This document shows, piece by piece, positions 1 to 8,383 of a DNA stretch of 34,280 nucleotides (the stretch's first letter is position 1; each line of letters begins with the position of its first letter). The translations under genes were made by a program, and so were the position numbers. The notes below the pieces were generated by a model. It was not told the origin of the DNA and ran no database searches. It worked only from the letters and a program-made list of their open reading frames with translations. The DNA is taken from the NCBI GenBank assembly GCA_938028745.1, contig CALIZL010000041.1, positions 1-34,280 on the forward strand, written 5' to 3'. Source of the DNA: an uncultured Prevotella sp. GTDB taxonomy: Bacteria; Bacteroidota; Bacteroidia; Bacteroidales; Bacteroidaceae.

Positions 1-66
1 AAAACGCACTGCATTTAGCACCAAAACGCACTGCATTTAGCACCAAAACGCACTGAATCTAGCACC
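1..66. repeat. 22-bp tandem repeat, three units, array cut by window start
   Basis: Three consecutive 22-bp units start at 1, 23 and 45. The first two are identical and contain GCACTGCATTTAGCACC; the third differs at two bases. There is no spacer between units, so this is a simple tandem array, not CRISPR. The same unit recurs at 16476-16629. The array may extend left of the window. Confidence 0.9.
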
Positions 67-92
67 AAATATCTCCGAAAGTGGTGCAAACG

Positions 93-240
93 ACGGTCTT
101 TTTAAATAAAAATTCATTTTGCCAACATTCACATGCACCCCCTTTTTGCATCGAAACAAACCTCCACGAGAATCGATTTTTTGCGGCAAGGTGGGCGATT
201 GGCGAGCAGAAAGGGTACTTATAATGTTAAATTTCTTACT
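93..240. repeat. dispersed direct repeat, left copy
   Basis: This stretch of about 145 bp matches 16656-16800 in the same orientation with scattered mismatches. Shared landmarks are TTTAAATAAAAATTCATTTTG (at about 100) and GAGAATCGATTTTTTGCGGC (at about 170). In both places the repeat follows directly on a 22-bp tandem array, so array and repeat form one compound intergenic element present twice, about 16.56 kb apart. I see no coding potential in it. Confidence 0.85.
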
Positions 241-523
241 AAAAACTAGACAAAATGCGATTGTGCCGTACACGTACGCAGCTGTAACGGCACGGAAAAA
301 ACATACGCTGACTACCGCTAGCGCGAGCGGTTCAGGGCATGCTGCTCATGGCCTACGGAAACGGCAGCATGGAAACGCAGAGGTAATCTGGTATCGGCAG
401 CTGGTTTTCAACTTGTAGAGCGTGCATTGAATGGCGACTTGCACCAGGCCAATTTTTGAGGCCTAACTATGTTTTGCCACGGCAAATGGGGCGGAATTTT
501 AGCTTTCAGCGTATCTTTGTCCG
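241..523. other. intergenic stretch without recognisable gene
   Basis: Short open frames here (for example 119-418, plus) run through the repeat and show no family signature. A small stem-loop is possible around 263-295 from GTGCCGT pairing with ACGGCAC. I see nothing else of note. Confidence 0.5.
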
Positions 524-621
524 GTACTTTGTGCATGAGAGAAATGTTTGTCTTGGCTTTATTGCACAAAGGCAATAAACTCCACTCAATATAAAGAAAT
601 ATTAAAAGTCAAAACAACTTC
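524..621 (+). repeat. interspersed hairpin element, copy A
   Basis: The core at about 537-583 reads GTTTGTCTTGG, then a short variable loop, then AATAAACTCC, and is shared with copies at about 14088-14135 and 15946-15992 in the same orientation. The left flank (GTACTTTGTGCATGAGAG) matches the copy at 15931, and the right 31-bp tail at 591-621 matches the tails at 14141-14202. It lies about 215 bp upstream of the ATPase gene of a putative defence pair. Confidence 0.8.
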
Positions 622-797
622 ATTCTTATCTCCTTCAGAAAAGCTGGTGTGAGTGCGAAATCGTTCAATGTAATCGGACAAGTGAGAGTAGTTTCAGCCC
701 TATTTAGGTATGTGGCCTGTATGAACTTCATCCAAGCCTTCCTTTATAAAGCCGAAAAGTTTTAAATACACTAGCATATATAATCGCGATTATTTTG

Positions 798-805
798 TAA
801 ATTTG
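798..805 (+). promoter_or_regulatory. putative -7 box of the ATPase-nuclease pair
   Basis: TAAATTTG fits the Bacteroidetes -7 consensus TAnnTTTG and lies 31 bases before the ATG at 837. No clear -33 TTTG box is visible at the expected 19-21 base spacing, so this is a weak call. Confidence 0.45.
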
Positions 806-836
806 CAGTAATATATATCTTAATGAACATATTGGA

Positions 837-2081
837 ATGAAGCAGTTGGTGATTAAGAATGTTGGCCCAATTAGGCAAGTAGATATTAAATTAAACAGAT
901 TTAATTTCTTTATCGGCCCGCAAAGCAGCGGTAAAAGCACTGTTGCTAAAATTCTTAGTAGCTGTATGTGGCTGGAAAAGGAAGTGCTCACCACACTTAA
1001 CGATAAGGTGCTAGCAGATGGTGCTGCATTTGTTCGTCTGGTGGAAAGCTTTCATAAGATTGAAGGGTATTTTGAAGACGGCTCATTTGTGCAATACGAC
1101 ACCGACTGCATATCTATTATGTACTGTGATAAGGATATAAAGATTACTCGTAAAGAAAACGAAGATTATCGCAGAGAGAAAATCTGTTATATTCCAGCAG
1201 AGCGTAACATGGTTACCTTACCCGAATTGCAGGGCTTTGAATTCGGACATACAAACATTAGGAGTTTCTTGTTCGATTGGTTTAATGCCAGAGAGTTTTT
1301 TGTTGCGGGAAATAAAACTGATGTTCTTAATTTGGGCGTTAAGTATTACTATGACTCGGAGCAATCGAAAATAAAAGATAGAATTGAGCATGTAAATGGG
1401 CGTACATACCAGATAGCTCTGTCGTCTGCATCTAGTGGTTTGCAATCGCTTACTCCATTGCTTGTAATGTTGCAATATTACACTGATGAGTATTTTCGCT
1501 CGTACAACGAAAAGCGGTCTTTTGCAGCTGACACTAAATTGAAAAAGACGATAAGCACATTGCTTAGTGAGTTTAATGAAAACAGGGAAATGCCCAATGC
1601 TAAAGATGAAGAGCGGGCAAGATTGGCGCAAGAAGTAAACATTCAATCTTTTTCAGATTTTCTACAAGACCAGTTGCTTAGCCATAAAATTCTTTCGACT
1701 TTCTCAAGGCTAATGGTTCCGCATAGAAGTTCTTTTATAATTGAAGAGCCTGAGCAGAACCTGTACCCTTCAACCCAAATGGATTTGCTGGATTTAGTGG
1801 TTGAACTGTGTAACGGAGAAAGGAAACACCATTGTACTATTACCACACACAGCCCTTATATATTAAATCAACTAAACCTCCTTGTAAAACGATTTGATGT
1901 GGGGGCAACGGATTGTGCCACCTTGAACTGGGAGGAAATATCTGTTTGGGCTGTGAAAGACGGTGAAGTGCGCGACTTGAAAGTACAAAATGCACACCTC
2001 ATTAATCCCGAATACCTGTCGGAGCCCTTAGATCGAATCTATGAAGAATATGAGCAATATGAAACAACTACTGGAGAATGA
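837..2081 (+). CDS. AAA/ABC-type ATPase, putative defence module subunit
   Basis: A 414-residue cytoplasmic ATPase of the AAA_15/AAA_21 (OLD/RecF-like) type. The Walker A loop is GPQSSGKST at residues 27-35. An ABC-signature-like SSASSGLQS lies near 196-204, Walker B (SFIIEEPEQNLYP) at 299-311, and a switch histidine in TTHSPY at 336-341. The middle region (about 60-190) has no motif I recognise. The domain is complete, with no frameshift. It overlaps the next gene by 41 bases, which implies translational coupling. ATPases of this type paired with a small nuclease-like partner are common in anti-phage systems such as Septu, AbiL and retron-associated pairs. I cannot assign a named system, and the defence role is inferred from architecture. 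Confidence 0.8.
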   Translation: MKQLVIKNVGPIRQVDIKLNRFNFFIGPQSSGKSTVAKILSSCMWLEKEVLTTLNDKVLADGAAFVRLVESFHKIEGYFEDGSFVQYDTDCISIMYCDKDIKITRKENEDYRREKICYIPAERNMVTLPELQGFEFGHTNIRSFLFDWFNAREFFVAGNKTDVLNLGVKYYYDSEQSKIKDRIEHVNGRTYQIALSSASSGLQSLTPLLVMLQYYTDEYFRSYNEKRSFAADTKLKKTISTLLSEFNENREMPNAKDEERARLAQEVNIQSFSDFLQDQLLSHKILSTFSRLMVPHRSSFIIEEPEQNLYPSTQMDLLDLVVELCNGERKHHCTITTHSPYILNQLNLLVKRFDVGATDCATLNWEEISVWAVKDGEVRDLKVQNAHLINPEYLSEPLDRIYEEYEQYETTTGE

Positions 2082-2736
2082 CTTTCTGAAACACTATGGA
2101 GTGACATCTACCGTAGCAATTGATTGCTTGTGTGTGACAGATGTTGACTTCGACCTTGATGATCAAGACTCGCCTATCAGCCAGAAAGCACTTGGAGCGG
2201 GGAAGGTTTCTTTTCATAACGACAATGGTGAACTTGAAATAGTTCACTATGAAGACTTTATCAATCAATGCGACAAACCGCCTTCTTTCAAAAAGGGGCG
2301 TAAGAAGTGCGACTATTTGCTGTGTCACACTACAACGCCTGAAACAGTTATGTTGCTAGAAATTACTTCTGCCCTAGGTTCACAGGCCAATTTGGAAAAG
2401 GCTATAACCCACAAAACCACTGGCAAGGTTTTATATGAAGGTGGGAAGTTTGAAAAGTGTGAAGATCAACTTTTCCAAAGCCTAAGCACACTAGATGAAG
2501 TCCCTTCCATTTCAAGAAGGCTTAAAGCATATACCAGAAAAATTTGTTTGATGGCCTACACCATTAAGCCTACCCAAGCTAAGTCACAATCAATAGGCAG
2601 TCGTCCATTTGCAAAGTATTTGACGATTGAGGCTAGGGCCACATCAGATAACGGAGCAATTATCGATTGTCCCAGGATAGAAAAGTTGGGCTTTGAGTAT
2701 AGAAGGATAGAGCACCAATATGTATTTAAGCTATAA
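2041..2736 (+). CDS. unknown protein paired with ATPase, possible degenerate nuclease
   Basis: 231 residues if translation starts at the first ATG; in-frame ATGs at 2050 and 2059 are alternatives. The start lies inside the ATPase gene in another frame, so the two are almost certainly co-translated. I do not recognise the family. A segment near residues 88-109 (KKCDYLLCH, about ten residues, then VMLLEIT) resembles the core of a PD-(D/E)XK nuclease fold, with D91 and E107, but a threonine stands where the lysine is expected. There is no signal peptide or membrane segment. It is probably the effector or adaptor of the pair; the nuclease idea is weak. Confidence 0.6.
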   Translation: MKNMSNMKQLLENDFLKHYGVTSTVAIDCLCVTDVDFDLDDQDSPISQKALGAGKVSFHNDNGELEIVHYEDFINQCDKPPSFKKGRKKCDYLLCHTTTPETVMLLEITSALGSQANLEKAITHKTTGKVLYEGGKFEKCEDQLFQSLSTLDEVPSISRRLKAYTRKICLMAYTIKPTQAKSQSIGSRPFAKYLTIEARATSDNGAIIDCPRIEKLGFEYRRIEHQYVFKL

Positions 2737-2904
2737 CACAAAGGCTTGTAGGACAGCTAGCTATCATTATGTACACACGTGATTAACAATGCAAACCCAT
2801 AGCTAATGGCTTGAAGGCATGTCTCTTGTACGTAGCCAAGCCAAGTGTAAAAGCGCATGGCGAACAGATGGTGATGTTTTGCACCAGAAAGTAGTATAGA
2901 CTTA

Positions 2905-2940
2905 CCCCGCCCTCTCTTAGATGCGGTGAGGGGGCGAGGC
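2905..2940. terminator. possible hairpin between convergent genes
   Basis: An imperfect GC-rich inverted repeat (CCGCCCTCTC against GAGGGGGCGAGG around a 5-8 base loop) lies between the convergent genes ending at 2736 (plus) and 2965 (minus). There is no T-run on either side, so termination function is uncertain. The rest of 2737-2964 shows nothing recognisable. Confidence 0.35.
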
Positions 2941-2964
2941 TGGTTATAGGGCGAAAAGCATTGC

Positions 2965-3228
2965 TTACTCTTTCTTTCTTTGGGCTACCTTTCCGCTGTT
3001 TTCATCGTATTCCTTTTGCGAACCGTGCGTTGCGAAGGGGATGAAGATGAGGAGAAGGATGAGCAGGAAGTCGGCGATACCAACAGTGATGATGATGTTG
3101 ACGAGGGTGTGAACAGACATGTTCCAACCTTCGGGCAGGGTGATGCCCCATATTTTGATGACGGCAAAGAGCGCAACGAGCACGATAAGTAGCACGACGC
3201 TCCATGTTATGGCTTTGATGTATTTCAT
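2965..3228 (-). CDS. small two-helix membrane protein
   Basis: The ATG at 3228 gives 87 residues starting MKYIKAITW. A longer start at 3264 would add 12 polar residues and is less likely, because it puts a hydrophilic stretch before the first helix. Two hydrophobic segments (about residues 5-24 and 40-63) suggest a two-pass inner-membrane protein with a charged C-terminal tail rich in E, K and Q. I do not recognise the family. It lies downstream of the SPFH gene on the same strand but is separated from it by a 240-base gap filled with a tandem array, so cotranscription is uncertain. Confidence 0.55.
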   Translation of the reverse strand: MKYIKAITWSVVLLIVLVALFAVIKIWGITLPEGWNMSVHTLVNIIITVGIADFLLILLLIFIPFATHGSQKEYDENSGKVAQRKKE

Positions 3229-3254
3229 TGTTTGATGTGTTTGTGTGGGGGTAT

Positions 3255-3438
3255 AAGTTGACAAGTTTACCAGTTAATATGCTTATCAGGTTACGAGTTT
3301 GCCTCGTTACGAGTTGGCAAGTTGACGATTAAACAACGTAGCGATTAAACAACGTCACGAGTTGGTAAGTTGATGAGTAAACAAGTTGACGAGTTAAACG
3401 GTTTACGGGCTAACGAGTTTCTAAGTTGGCACTTTGCC
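3255..3438. repeat. 16-bp degenerate tandem array
   Basis: About eleven units of 16 bp (for example GAGTTGGCAAGTTGAC at 3311 and GAGTAAACAAGTTGAC at 3375), with one half unit (8 bp) at 3287-3294. The two units at 3327 and 3343 share GATTAAACAACGT exactly. The unit looks like a doubled 8-mer of the kind GAGTTGAC. It fills the gap between the SPFH gene and the small membrane protein gene. Confidence 0.85.
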
Positions 3439-3468
3439 ATGCGTTGGCGATGGCATGCTGCGCGGGTG

Positions 3469-4476
3469 TTAAATCTCGTTGAGCAGTTCGCGTTTCTTCG
3501 CTTCGTAATCGGCGTCGGTAATAACGTTTTCGTCTCTTAGTAGGCGCAGGCGAGCCAGTCGGCGCGACAAGTCGTCGCCAGGCGTGTTGCGTTCGTTCAT
3601 CAATTGGCTAGCGGCTCCCATCTGTCTGCCCATCTCTAACCCCACACCCATTTGTACACCGCTGCCTGCCAGTCCGCCTTCGTTGCGTGCGGCATCGCGC
3701 AAGGCGCGTAGTTTTTCAAGCTCGGTGTAGGTAAGTCCGCCTGCTTGTGCGGCTTTCGCATCGGCCGTAACGTCAGCAATTCGGCCTATTCGCTCTTGTG
3801 TTTGTTCGTCGAATAGTGTTCCGTCTACGCGGAAGTCGGTGAGGGTGAAACCCAATTTCTGCGTTTCTTCGTTGAGCAGGTTGGCTAGTTCTTGGCCTAT
3901 TTCGGTGAGGTGTCCGTCAATCTGGTTGTACGAATAGCCCAATTTGTGGATGGTTGTGACGATGTTTTGCGCCAGACGGCCTAGCATTAGTTGGCGTATC
4001 TCCTCGTTGTCTACCTCGGTTCGTGTGCCAACGATGTTGATGAAGAAGTGTTCGACATCGCTTATTTGGTAGGAAAATGTGCCGTTGGCACCCATTTCTA
4101 CGGGTATATTGTATTGTGCATCGATGAATTTAACGGGCGATGCAGTGCCCCATTGTTGGTTTGTTACTTGCGCCTTGCGAAAGAAGTAGATGTTGAGCTT
4201 GTGTTCGCTCTCGAAGTTTTGGCGCATGTTTACAAGCGTGGTGAAGAAGGGGTGGTTGTCGGTTTTGAGGTTGAAGGTGCCTTCTTCGGTCAGTACGTCT
4301 ACAATCTTGCCTTCGTAAACCAGCACTGCGCCTTGTCCAGGCCCCACTATCAGTTTGCTGGCGTTCTTTATCTCGTCGGTTTTAGACGGATATTTGTACC
4401 ACAAGTATTGCTGTTTGTCGGCTTGCCATTGTATTACAGCCGATAGTTGGTTGCGAAAGATATTGGTTATGCCCAT
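3469..4476 (-). CDS. SPFH-domain protein with C-terminal SHOCT
   Basis: 335 residues. The N-terminal half (about 20-250) matches the SPFH/band-7 type often annotated as virion-core-protein-like (YdjI-like), with the family's opening (SAVIQW, then a KLIVGPGQGAVLVYEG segment) and a helical tail rich in A, E and K. The last 30 residues (LARLRLLRDENVITDADYEAKKRELLNEI region) form a SHOCT oligomerisation motif. A Gly/Met/Gln-rich linker at about 265-300 joins them. Such proteins are thought to assemble on membranes as scaffolds; no catalytic motif is expected. The zinc-ribbon membrane protein gene lies 54 bases upstream on the same strand, which suggests an operon. Confidence 0.85.
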   Translation of the reverse strand: MGITNIFRNQLSAVIQWQADKQQYLWYKYPSKTDEIKNASKLIVGPGQGAVLVYEGKIVDVLTEEGTFNLKTDNHPFFTTLVNMRQNFESEHKLNIYFFRKAQVTNQQWGTASPVKFIDAQYNIPVEMGANGTFSYQISDVEHFFINIVGTRTEVDNEEIRQLMLGRLAQNIVTTIHKLGYSYNQIDGHLTEIGQELANLLNEETQKLGFTLTDFRVDGTLFDEQTQERIGRIADVTADAKAAQAGGLTYTELEKLRALRDAARNEGGLAGSGVQMGVGLEMGRQMGAASQLMNERNTPGDDLSRRLARLRLLRDENVITDADYEAKKRELLNEI

Positions 4477-4530
4477 GATGTATTTGTATATAATAATGTG
4501 TAACGAAGCGTTTTTTATAATGAAATGTGT

Positions 4531-5844
4531 CTAGAATTTCTTTACGGTGATGGTCTTACCGTTGTTGCCTAGGAACCAAACGCAGCGGTAGTTGGATATG
4601 AGGAAACCTTCGGGTGAGCGCACACAGTAGTGTATGTAGTCGTCGTCGAGTTCGGCTGGAGCCTTTATCGACCACTTACGTTGGGCCGTGTTGGCGTCTA
4701 ACAATTGGTAAATGTATTCGGCATCTTCTTTGGCTGTGGGCTTATATCGTATAAAGAGTTGTGATTTGTCGAACCAAATCACTTTTGGCGAGAAGTAGAT
4801 GGCATCGGGTGTGAAGTCGGAATAGTTGATGAGACGCGCAACTTGGCGACTGTATGTGCTGATGAAGGCTTTTACCGAGCCTGCGTTTCCGAAGAAGATG
4901 CCCGACTTTCCACCAAAATCCCTGCACCATCCAAATGACCAATAGTCTGTTTTGGGGTAGCCCTCTTGTACGTAGTGCGTGTATTTCACCAATTGAATTT
5001 GTTGTTCGGGATACTCGGTGGTTGGTTTGGAAAAGCTGAAAGCCGTTTCAATGGTGGGGTTGGGGAGCTTGGCTTCACAGGCCTCGTAAAGTTCTCTATC
5101 GGTGTACACCTTGCCTATGAGCGGCAGGTAGTAACGTTCTTTGCCGAGGTTAGTCATCACCTTGAAACCCTCCGAGTCGCCGCTTTGATCAATTAGTTCT
5201 ATGCTGGCGAAACCATCTTGTAGCTCGGGTATGGTCTTGTAGGTTGTCATCTCTTTCAGTTCGAACGAACTTGGGTCTATGGTGTACCACGTACTCTTGT
5301 TGATAACCACGTTTATCCAACCGTTGTTGAAGGTTCGCGATTGCACATCGTTAAGCTTATCTACGGGCAGATGTAGCTCTTTTATCTTCTTGTCTTTCTT
5401 TATGTCGAACACCCGCATCAGGTAATCGGTCTTTTCATTGCGGTAATCTCCCTTTTTGATGGTGCCAAAAACGGCCACAACAGCCCGTCCGTCTTTGGCG
5501 ACGAAGGGCATTATGTGCTCGGTGTTGAAGCGTTCTTCTTCTTCGGGGGTGCTGGTAAACAGGCCAGACGATGAAGAAGATGTGGAGCTGCTAAGGCATT
5601 TGACGAAGACGGTGGGTAGGAATATGAGACATGCAATGCCGAACACCATTAGCAAAAATTTGGTTTTGCTTATTTGGAAAGGGTTGCTGTTGGGGGCAAT
5701 GTATCGGTGGTTGATGTTGATGTCGTCGCTATCAAGGAAGAAGTCGGTGGAGCATGCTTCGCATTGGTAATAGTCGGGGCGTGTTTCCTTCACCTTTGTG
5801 CTTCCGCAATGTGGGCATTTAATTACTTTGATACGTTTACTCAT
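4531..5844 (-). CDS. zinc-ribbon, single-pass membrane protein of unknown function
   Basis: 437 residues. An N-terminal zinc ribbon has two CxxC pairs (C10, C13, C28, C31). After a polar stretch, one hydrophobic helix at about 62-82 is followed by a serine-rich linker (about 85-95) and a large domain of about 340 residues. That domain has many aromatic and beta-type segments, consistent with a propeller-like extracytoplasmic or peripheral domain. I recognise no catalytic motif. The zinc ribbon plus helix suggests a cytoplasmic metal-bound head and an exported C-terminal domain. It probably heads the transcription unit that continues into the SPFH gene. Confidence 0.7.
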   Translation of the reverse strand: MSKRIKVIKCPHCGSTKVKETRPDYYQCEACSTDFFLDSDDININHRYIAPNSNPFQISKTKFLLMVFGIACLIFLPTVFVKCLSSSTSSSSSGLFTSTPEEEERFNTEHIMPFVAKDGRAVVAVFGTIKKGDYRNEKTDYLMRVFDIKKDKKIKELHLPVDKLNDVQSRTFNNGWINVVINKSTWYTIDPSSFELKEMTTYKTIPELQDGFASIELIDQSGDSEGFKVMTNLGKERYYLPLIGKVYTDRELYEACEAKLPNPTIETAFSFSKPTTEYPEQQIQLVKYTHYVQEGYPKTDYWSFGWCRDFGGKSGIFFGNAGSVKAFISTYSRQVARLINYSDFTPDAIYFSPKVIWFDKSQLFIRYKPTAKEDAEYIYQLLDANTAQRKWSIKAPAELDDDYIHYCVRSPEGFLISNYRCVWFLGNNGKTITVKKF

Positions 5845-5934
5845 GTTTGTTTTTCCAATTCTCTGGTGATGTGTTACTGTTGGGTTGTTGGCTAAATAAG
5901 GCGAGATGAGATTAGTTTGTGGGGAGGGGTAGGG

Positions 5935-5965
5935 GGCTAAAGGCCAGCTATCCTAGCCTTTAACC
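5935..5965 (-). terminator. stem-loop downstream of sucD
   Basis: GGCTAAAGGC at 5935-5944 pairs with GCCTTTAACC at 5956-5965 with one mismatch and an 11-base loop. It sits 27 bases past the sucD stop on the minus strand. No U-run follows, so it may be a weak terminator or only an mRNA 3' end structure. Confidence 0.4.
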
Positions 5966-5991
5966 ACCCTAGCTTACCCACGATAAGCTTG

Positions 5992-6870
5992 TTAACGTTT
6001 TGCTTCCAGTTGCTTTTTAAGCAGCATGGGAATCTCGCTTGTTTCCCTAGCCACGGGTATTCCGGCAGCCTCGAAAGCGGCAACTTTCTCTTTTGCCGTG
6101 CCACTTCCGCTCGAGATGATGGCGCCGGCATGCCCCATCTGCTTGCCTTTGGGGGCTTCTCTGCCCGATATGAAGGCGGCAACAGGCTTGGTTACGTGTG
6201 CCTTAATGTATTCGGCGGCACGCTCTTCGGCATCTCCGCCAATCTCTCCGATAATGGCAATGCTGTCGGTATCGGGGTCGTTCTCGAACATTTCGAGCAA
6301 GTCTTGGAAGTAAAGTCCCACGATGGGGTCGCCGCCTACGCCCACGGCAGTGCTTTGTCCCATGCCGTTTTGGGTGAGATTATACACCACTTCGTAGGTT
6401 AGCGTTCCACTTCGGCTGATAACTCCCGTGCCGCCTTTCTTGAAAATGTTGGTGGGCATGATGCCAACCATGCTCTCTTCGGGCGAGATAAGTCCGGGAC
6501 AGTTGGGGCCGATGAGCTTAGCGCCCTTCTGGCGGATGTAGTTGTAGGCCTGAACCACGTCTAATGTGGGCACGCCCTCTGTAATGCAGATGATGAGTTG
6601 GATGCCTGCGTCGGCGGCTTCCATCATTGCATCTTTGGCGAAAGCTGCTGGAACGAAGATAACGGAGGTGTTGGCTTGCGTGGCTTCAACGGCGTCGCGC
6701 ACGGTATTGAATACGGGAATGCCGCTCACTTCTTGCCCTGCCTTGCCTGGCGAGGTGCCTCCAACGACGTTAGTGCCATACGCTTTCATCTTGGTGGCAT
6801 GGAAACCACCGTCGCGGCCCGTGATGCCTTGCACGATGAGCCTTGTATTTTTGTTGATTAGAATACTCAT
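5992..6870 (-). CDS. sucD: succinyl-CoA synthetase (ADP/GDP-forming), alpha subunit
   Basis: 292 residues, full length for the family. It catalyses, with SucC, the reversible step succinyl-CoA + ADP + Pi = succinate + CoA + ATP in the cytoplasm. The CoA-binding Rossmann start (VQGITGRDGGFH, residues 13-24) is present. So are GPNCPGLISP at 121-130 and the phosphohistidine loop KQMGHAGAI, with the active-site His at 247. It lies 93 bases downstream of sucC on the same strand, forming the usual sucCD unit. In succinate- and propionate-forming Bacteroidales the enzyme links succinyl-CoA to the fermentation branch; that role is inferred. Nothing unusual is seen in the sequence. Confidence 0.97.
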   Translation of the reverse strand: MSILINKNTRLIVQGITGRDGGFHATKMKAYGTNVVGGTSPGKAGQEVSGIPVFNTVRDAVEATQANTSVIFVPAAFAKDAMMEAADAGIQLIICITEGVPTLDVVQAYNYIRQKGAKLIGPNCPGLISPEESMVGIMPTNIFKKGGTGVISRSGTLTYEVVYNLTQNGMGQSTAVGVGGDPIVGLYFQDLLEMFENDPDTDSIAIIGEIGGDAEERAAEYIKAHVTKPVAAFISGREAPKGKQMGHAGAIISSGSGTAKEKVAAFEAAGIPVARETSEIPMLLKKQLEAKR

Positions 6871-6963
6871 TTTAGGATGTTTTTAGTTTGTGAGTGTATT
6901 GTTCACTACTATGTTTTTTGTGCACTTTTGGGTGTGTTTCCCCCTGTGCGTTGTTGGCTTGGG

Positions 6964-8100
6964 TTAATAACCAGCGGCCGCAACGGCTTTCTTACCGGCC
7001 TCGGCCATTGTCTCTGCCACGATGAACTTGGTGCCTTTCAGCAGCTCGCGACCTTCTTTCTCGTTGGTTCCCGTCAGCCTGATAACGATGGGCATGTCAG
7101 TTTTCAGCTCCTTGAAAGCCTCGATGAGCCCTTGGGCCACGTCGTCGCAGCGCGTTATTCCGCCGAAGATGTTGATGAGTACCACGCGCACGTGTTTGTC
7201 GGCGAGCAACAGTTTCATCGCCTCAACAATCTTTTGGGGGTTCGAGCTGCCGCCGATGTCGAGGAAGTTGGCTGGGTTTCCGCCGTAAAGCTTAATCATG
7301 TCCATAGTGGCCATAGCCAGTCCGGCGCCGTTAACCATACATCCTATTTCGCCTCCTAGGTTCACATAGCTAAATCCTTTGTCCTTAGCTTCTTGTTCCT
7401 TCTTCTCGTCGGCTGTGGGTTCGAACATTGCGAAGATGTCGGGATGACGGTAAAGGGCGTTGTTGTCGAAGGTCATCTTTGCGTCGATGGCTTTCAGTTG
7501 TCCGTCTTTGGTTAGCACCAGCGGGTTAATTTCGGCTAGCGATGCATCTTTTTCAACGAATAGCTTGTACAACTTCTGGAACAAGGGCACGGCTTGTTTC
7601 ACCTGCGCCATATCGTCGAACAGTTTGAAAGCGGCCTCGCGAGCCTTGAAGTCGGTAAGTCCCACGGATGGGTCGATGGCAATCTTAAAGATTTTTTCGG
7701 GCGTTTCTTTGGCCACGGCCTCGATATCCATACCACCTTCGCGGCTGAGCATGAGTATGGCACCTTTCGACTTGCGGTCGATAACGATGCTCACATAATA
7801 CTCGGCGGCGATGTTCACGGCCTCGCCCACCAATATGCGGTCAACGGTGAAGCCCTTGATGTCCATCCCCAGAATGCTTGTGGCATGCTGAAGTACTTCG
7901 GCCTCGTTGCTGGCAAGTTTCACACCGCCCGCCTTTCCGCGCCCGCCAGTGTGCACTTGCGCCTTAACCACGCATCGTTCTGTGCCAAGTTTCTTGAAAG
8001 CCTCTACTGCCTCTTGGGGCGTTTTGCATAGAATGCTGTTGTCTACTGGCACGCCATAACTTGCAAAAATACCTTTTGCCTGATATTCATGAACTTTCAT
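6964..8100 (-). CDS. sucC: succinyl-CoA synthetase, beta subunit
   Basis: 378 residues, close to the bacterial norm of about 388. The N-terminal ATP-grasp fold starts MKVHEYQAKGIFASYGVP, with the nucleotide-binding HTGGRGKAGGVKLA near 51-64. The C-terminal ligase/flavodoxin-like domain carries NGAGLAMATMDMI near 258-270 and INIFGGITRCDDVA near 310-323, which contacts SucD and grasps the phosphohistidine. The start ATG at 8100 is the obvious one. Transcription probably begins shortly upstream, where a TAnnTTTG box is visible. sucD follows in the same direction. Confidence 0.97.
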   Translation of the reverse strand: MKVHEYQAKGIFASYGVPVDNSILCKTPQEAVEAFKKLGTERCVVKAQVHTGGRGKAGGVKLASNEAEVLQHATSILGMDIKGFTVDRILVGEAVNIAAEYYVSIVIDRKSKGAILMLSREGGMDIEAVAKETPEKIFKIAIDPSVGLTDFKAREAAFKLFDDMAQVKQAVPLFQKLYKLFVEKDASLAEINPLVLTKDGQLKAIDAKMTFDNNALYRHPDIFAMFEPTADEKKEQEAKDKGFSYVNLGGEIGCMVNGAGLAMATMDMIKLYGGNPANFLDIGGSSNPQKIVEAMKLLLADKHVRVVLINIFGGITRCDDVAQGLIEAFKELKTDMPIVIRLTGTNEKEGRELLKGTKFIVAETMAEAGKKAVAAAGY

Positions 8101-8138
8101 AGTTTGATAATTAATTATTTGAGAATGAGTTCTAAGTG

Positions 8139-8146
8139 CAAATTTA
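8139..8146 (-). promoter_or_regulatory. putative -7 box for sucCD
   Basis: Read on the minus strand this is TAAATTTG, matching TAnnTTTG, 38 bases before the sucC ATG. No clear -33 box is visible. The remainder of 8147-8383 shows no feature. Confidence 0.5.
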
Positions 8147-8383
8147 GTTTTTTTGTTTTAACCCACGGCGTTGTTTGCAGGGGTAATTTACGGAATAATG
8201 ATTTTTTAACAGACGCCCTTTCCGTGTGCGTTTTGACATTGTTCAAGCGTTTTAGCCCTTGTGTTTGTCTGCTCTTTGTGCTATATGGCCGCAATGCTTA
8301 CAAGTTGAAAGGCAATCGCAGGTTGTAACGAACAAGTTGAAACGCACGCACAGCTCTCCACAAACCCACAGCAAAGGGGCGGT

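Noticed and set aside
1..66. Tandem 22-bp repeats as a CRISPR array (also 12768-12877 and 16476-16629)
   Set aside because: Units abut with no spacers, the period is too short, and no cas genes are nearby.
119..418. Plus-strand ORF of 99 residues
   Set aside because: It runs through the dispersed repeat, has no family features, and its repeat-matched part is not kept open at 16656-16800.
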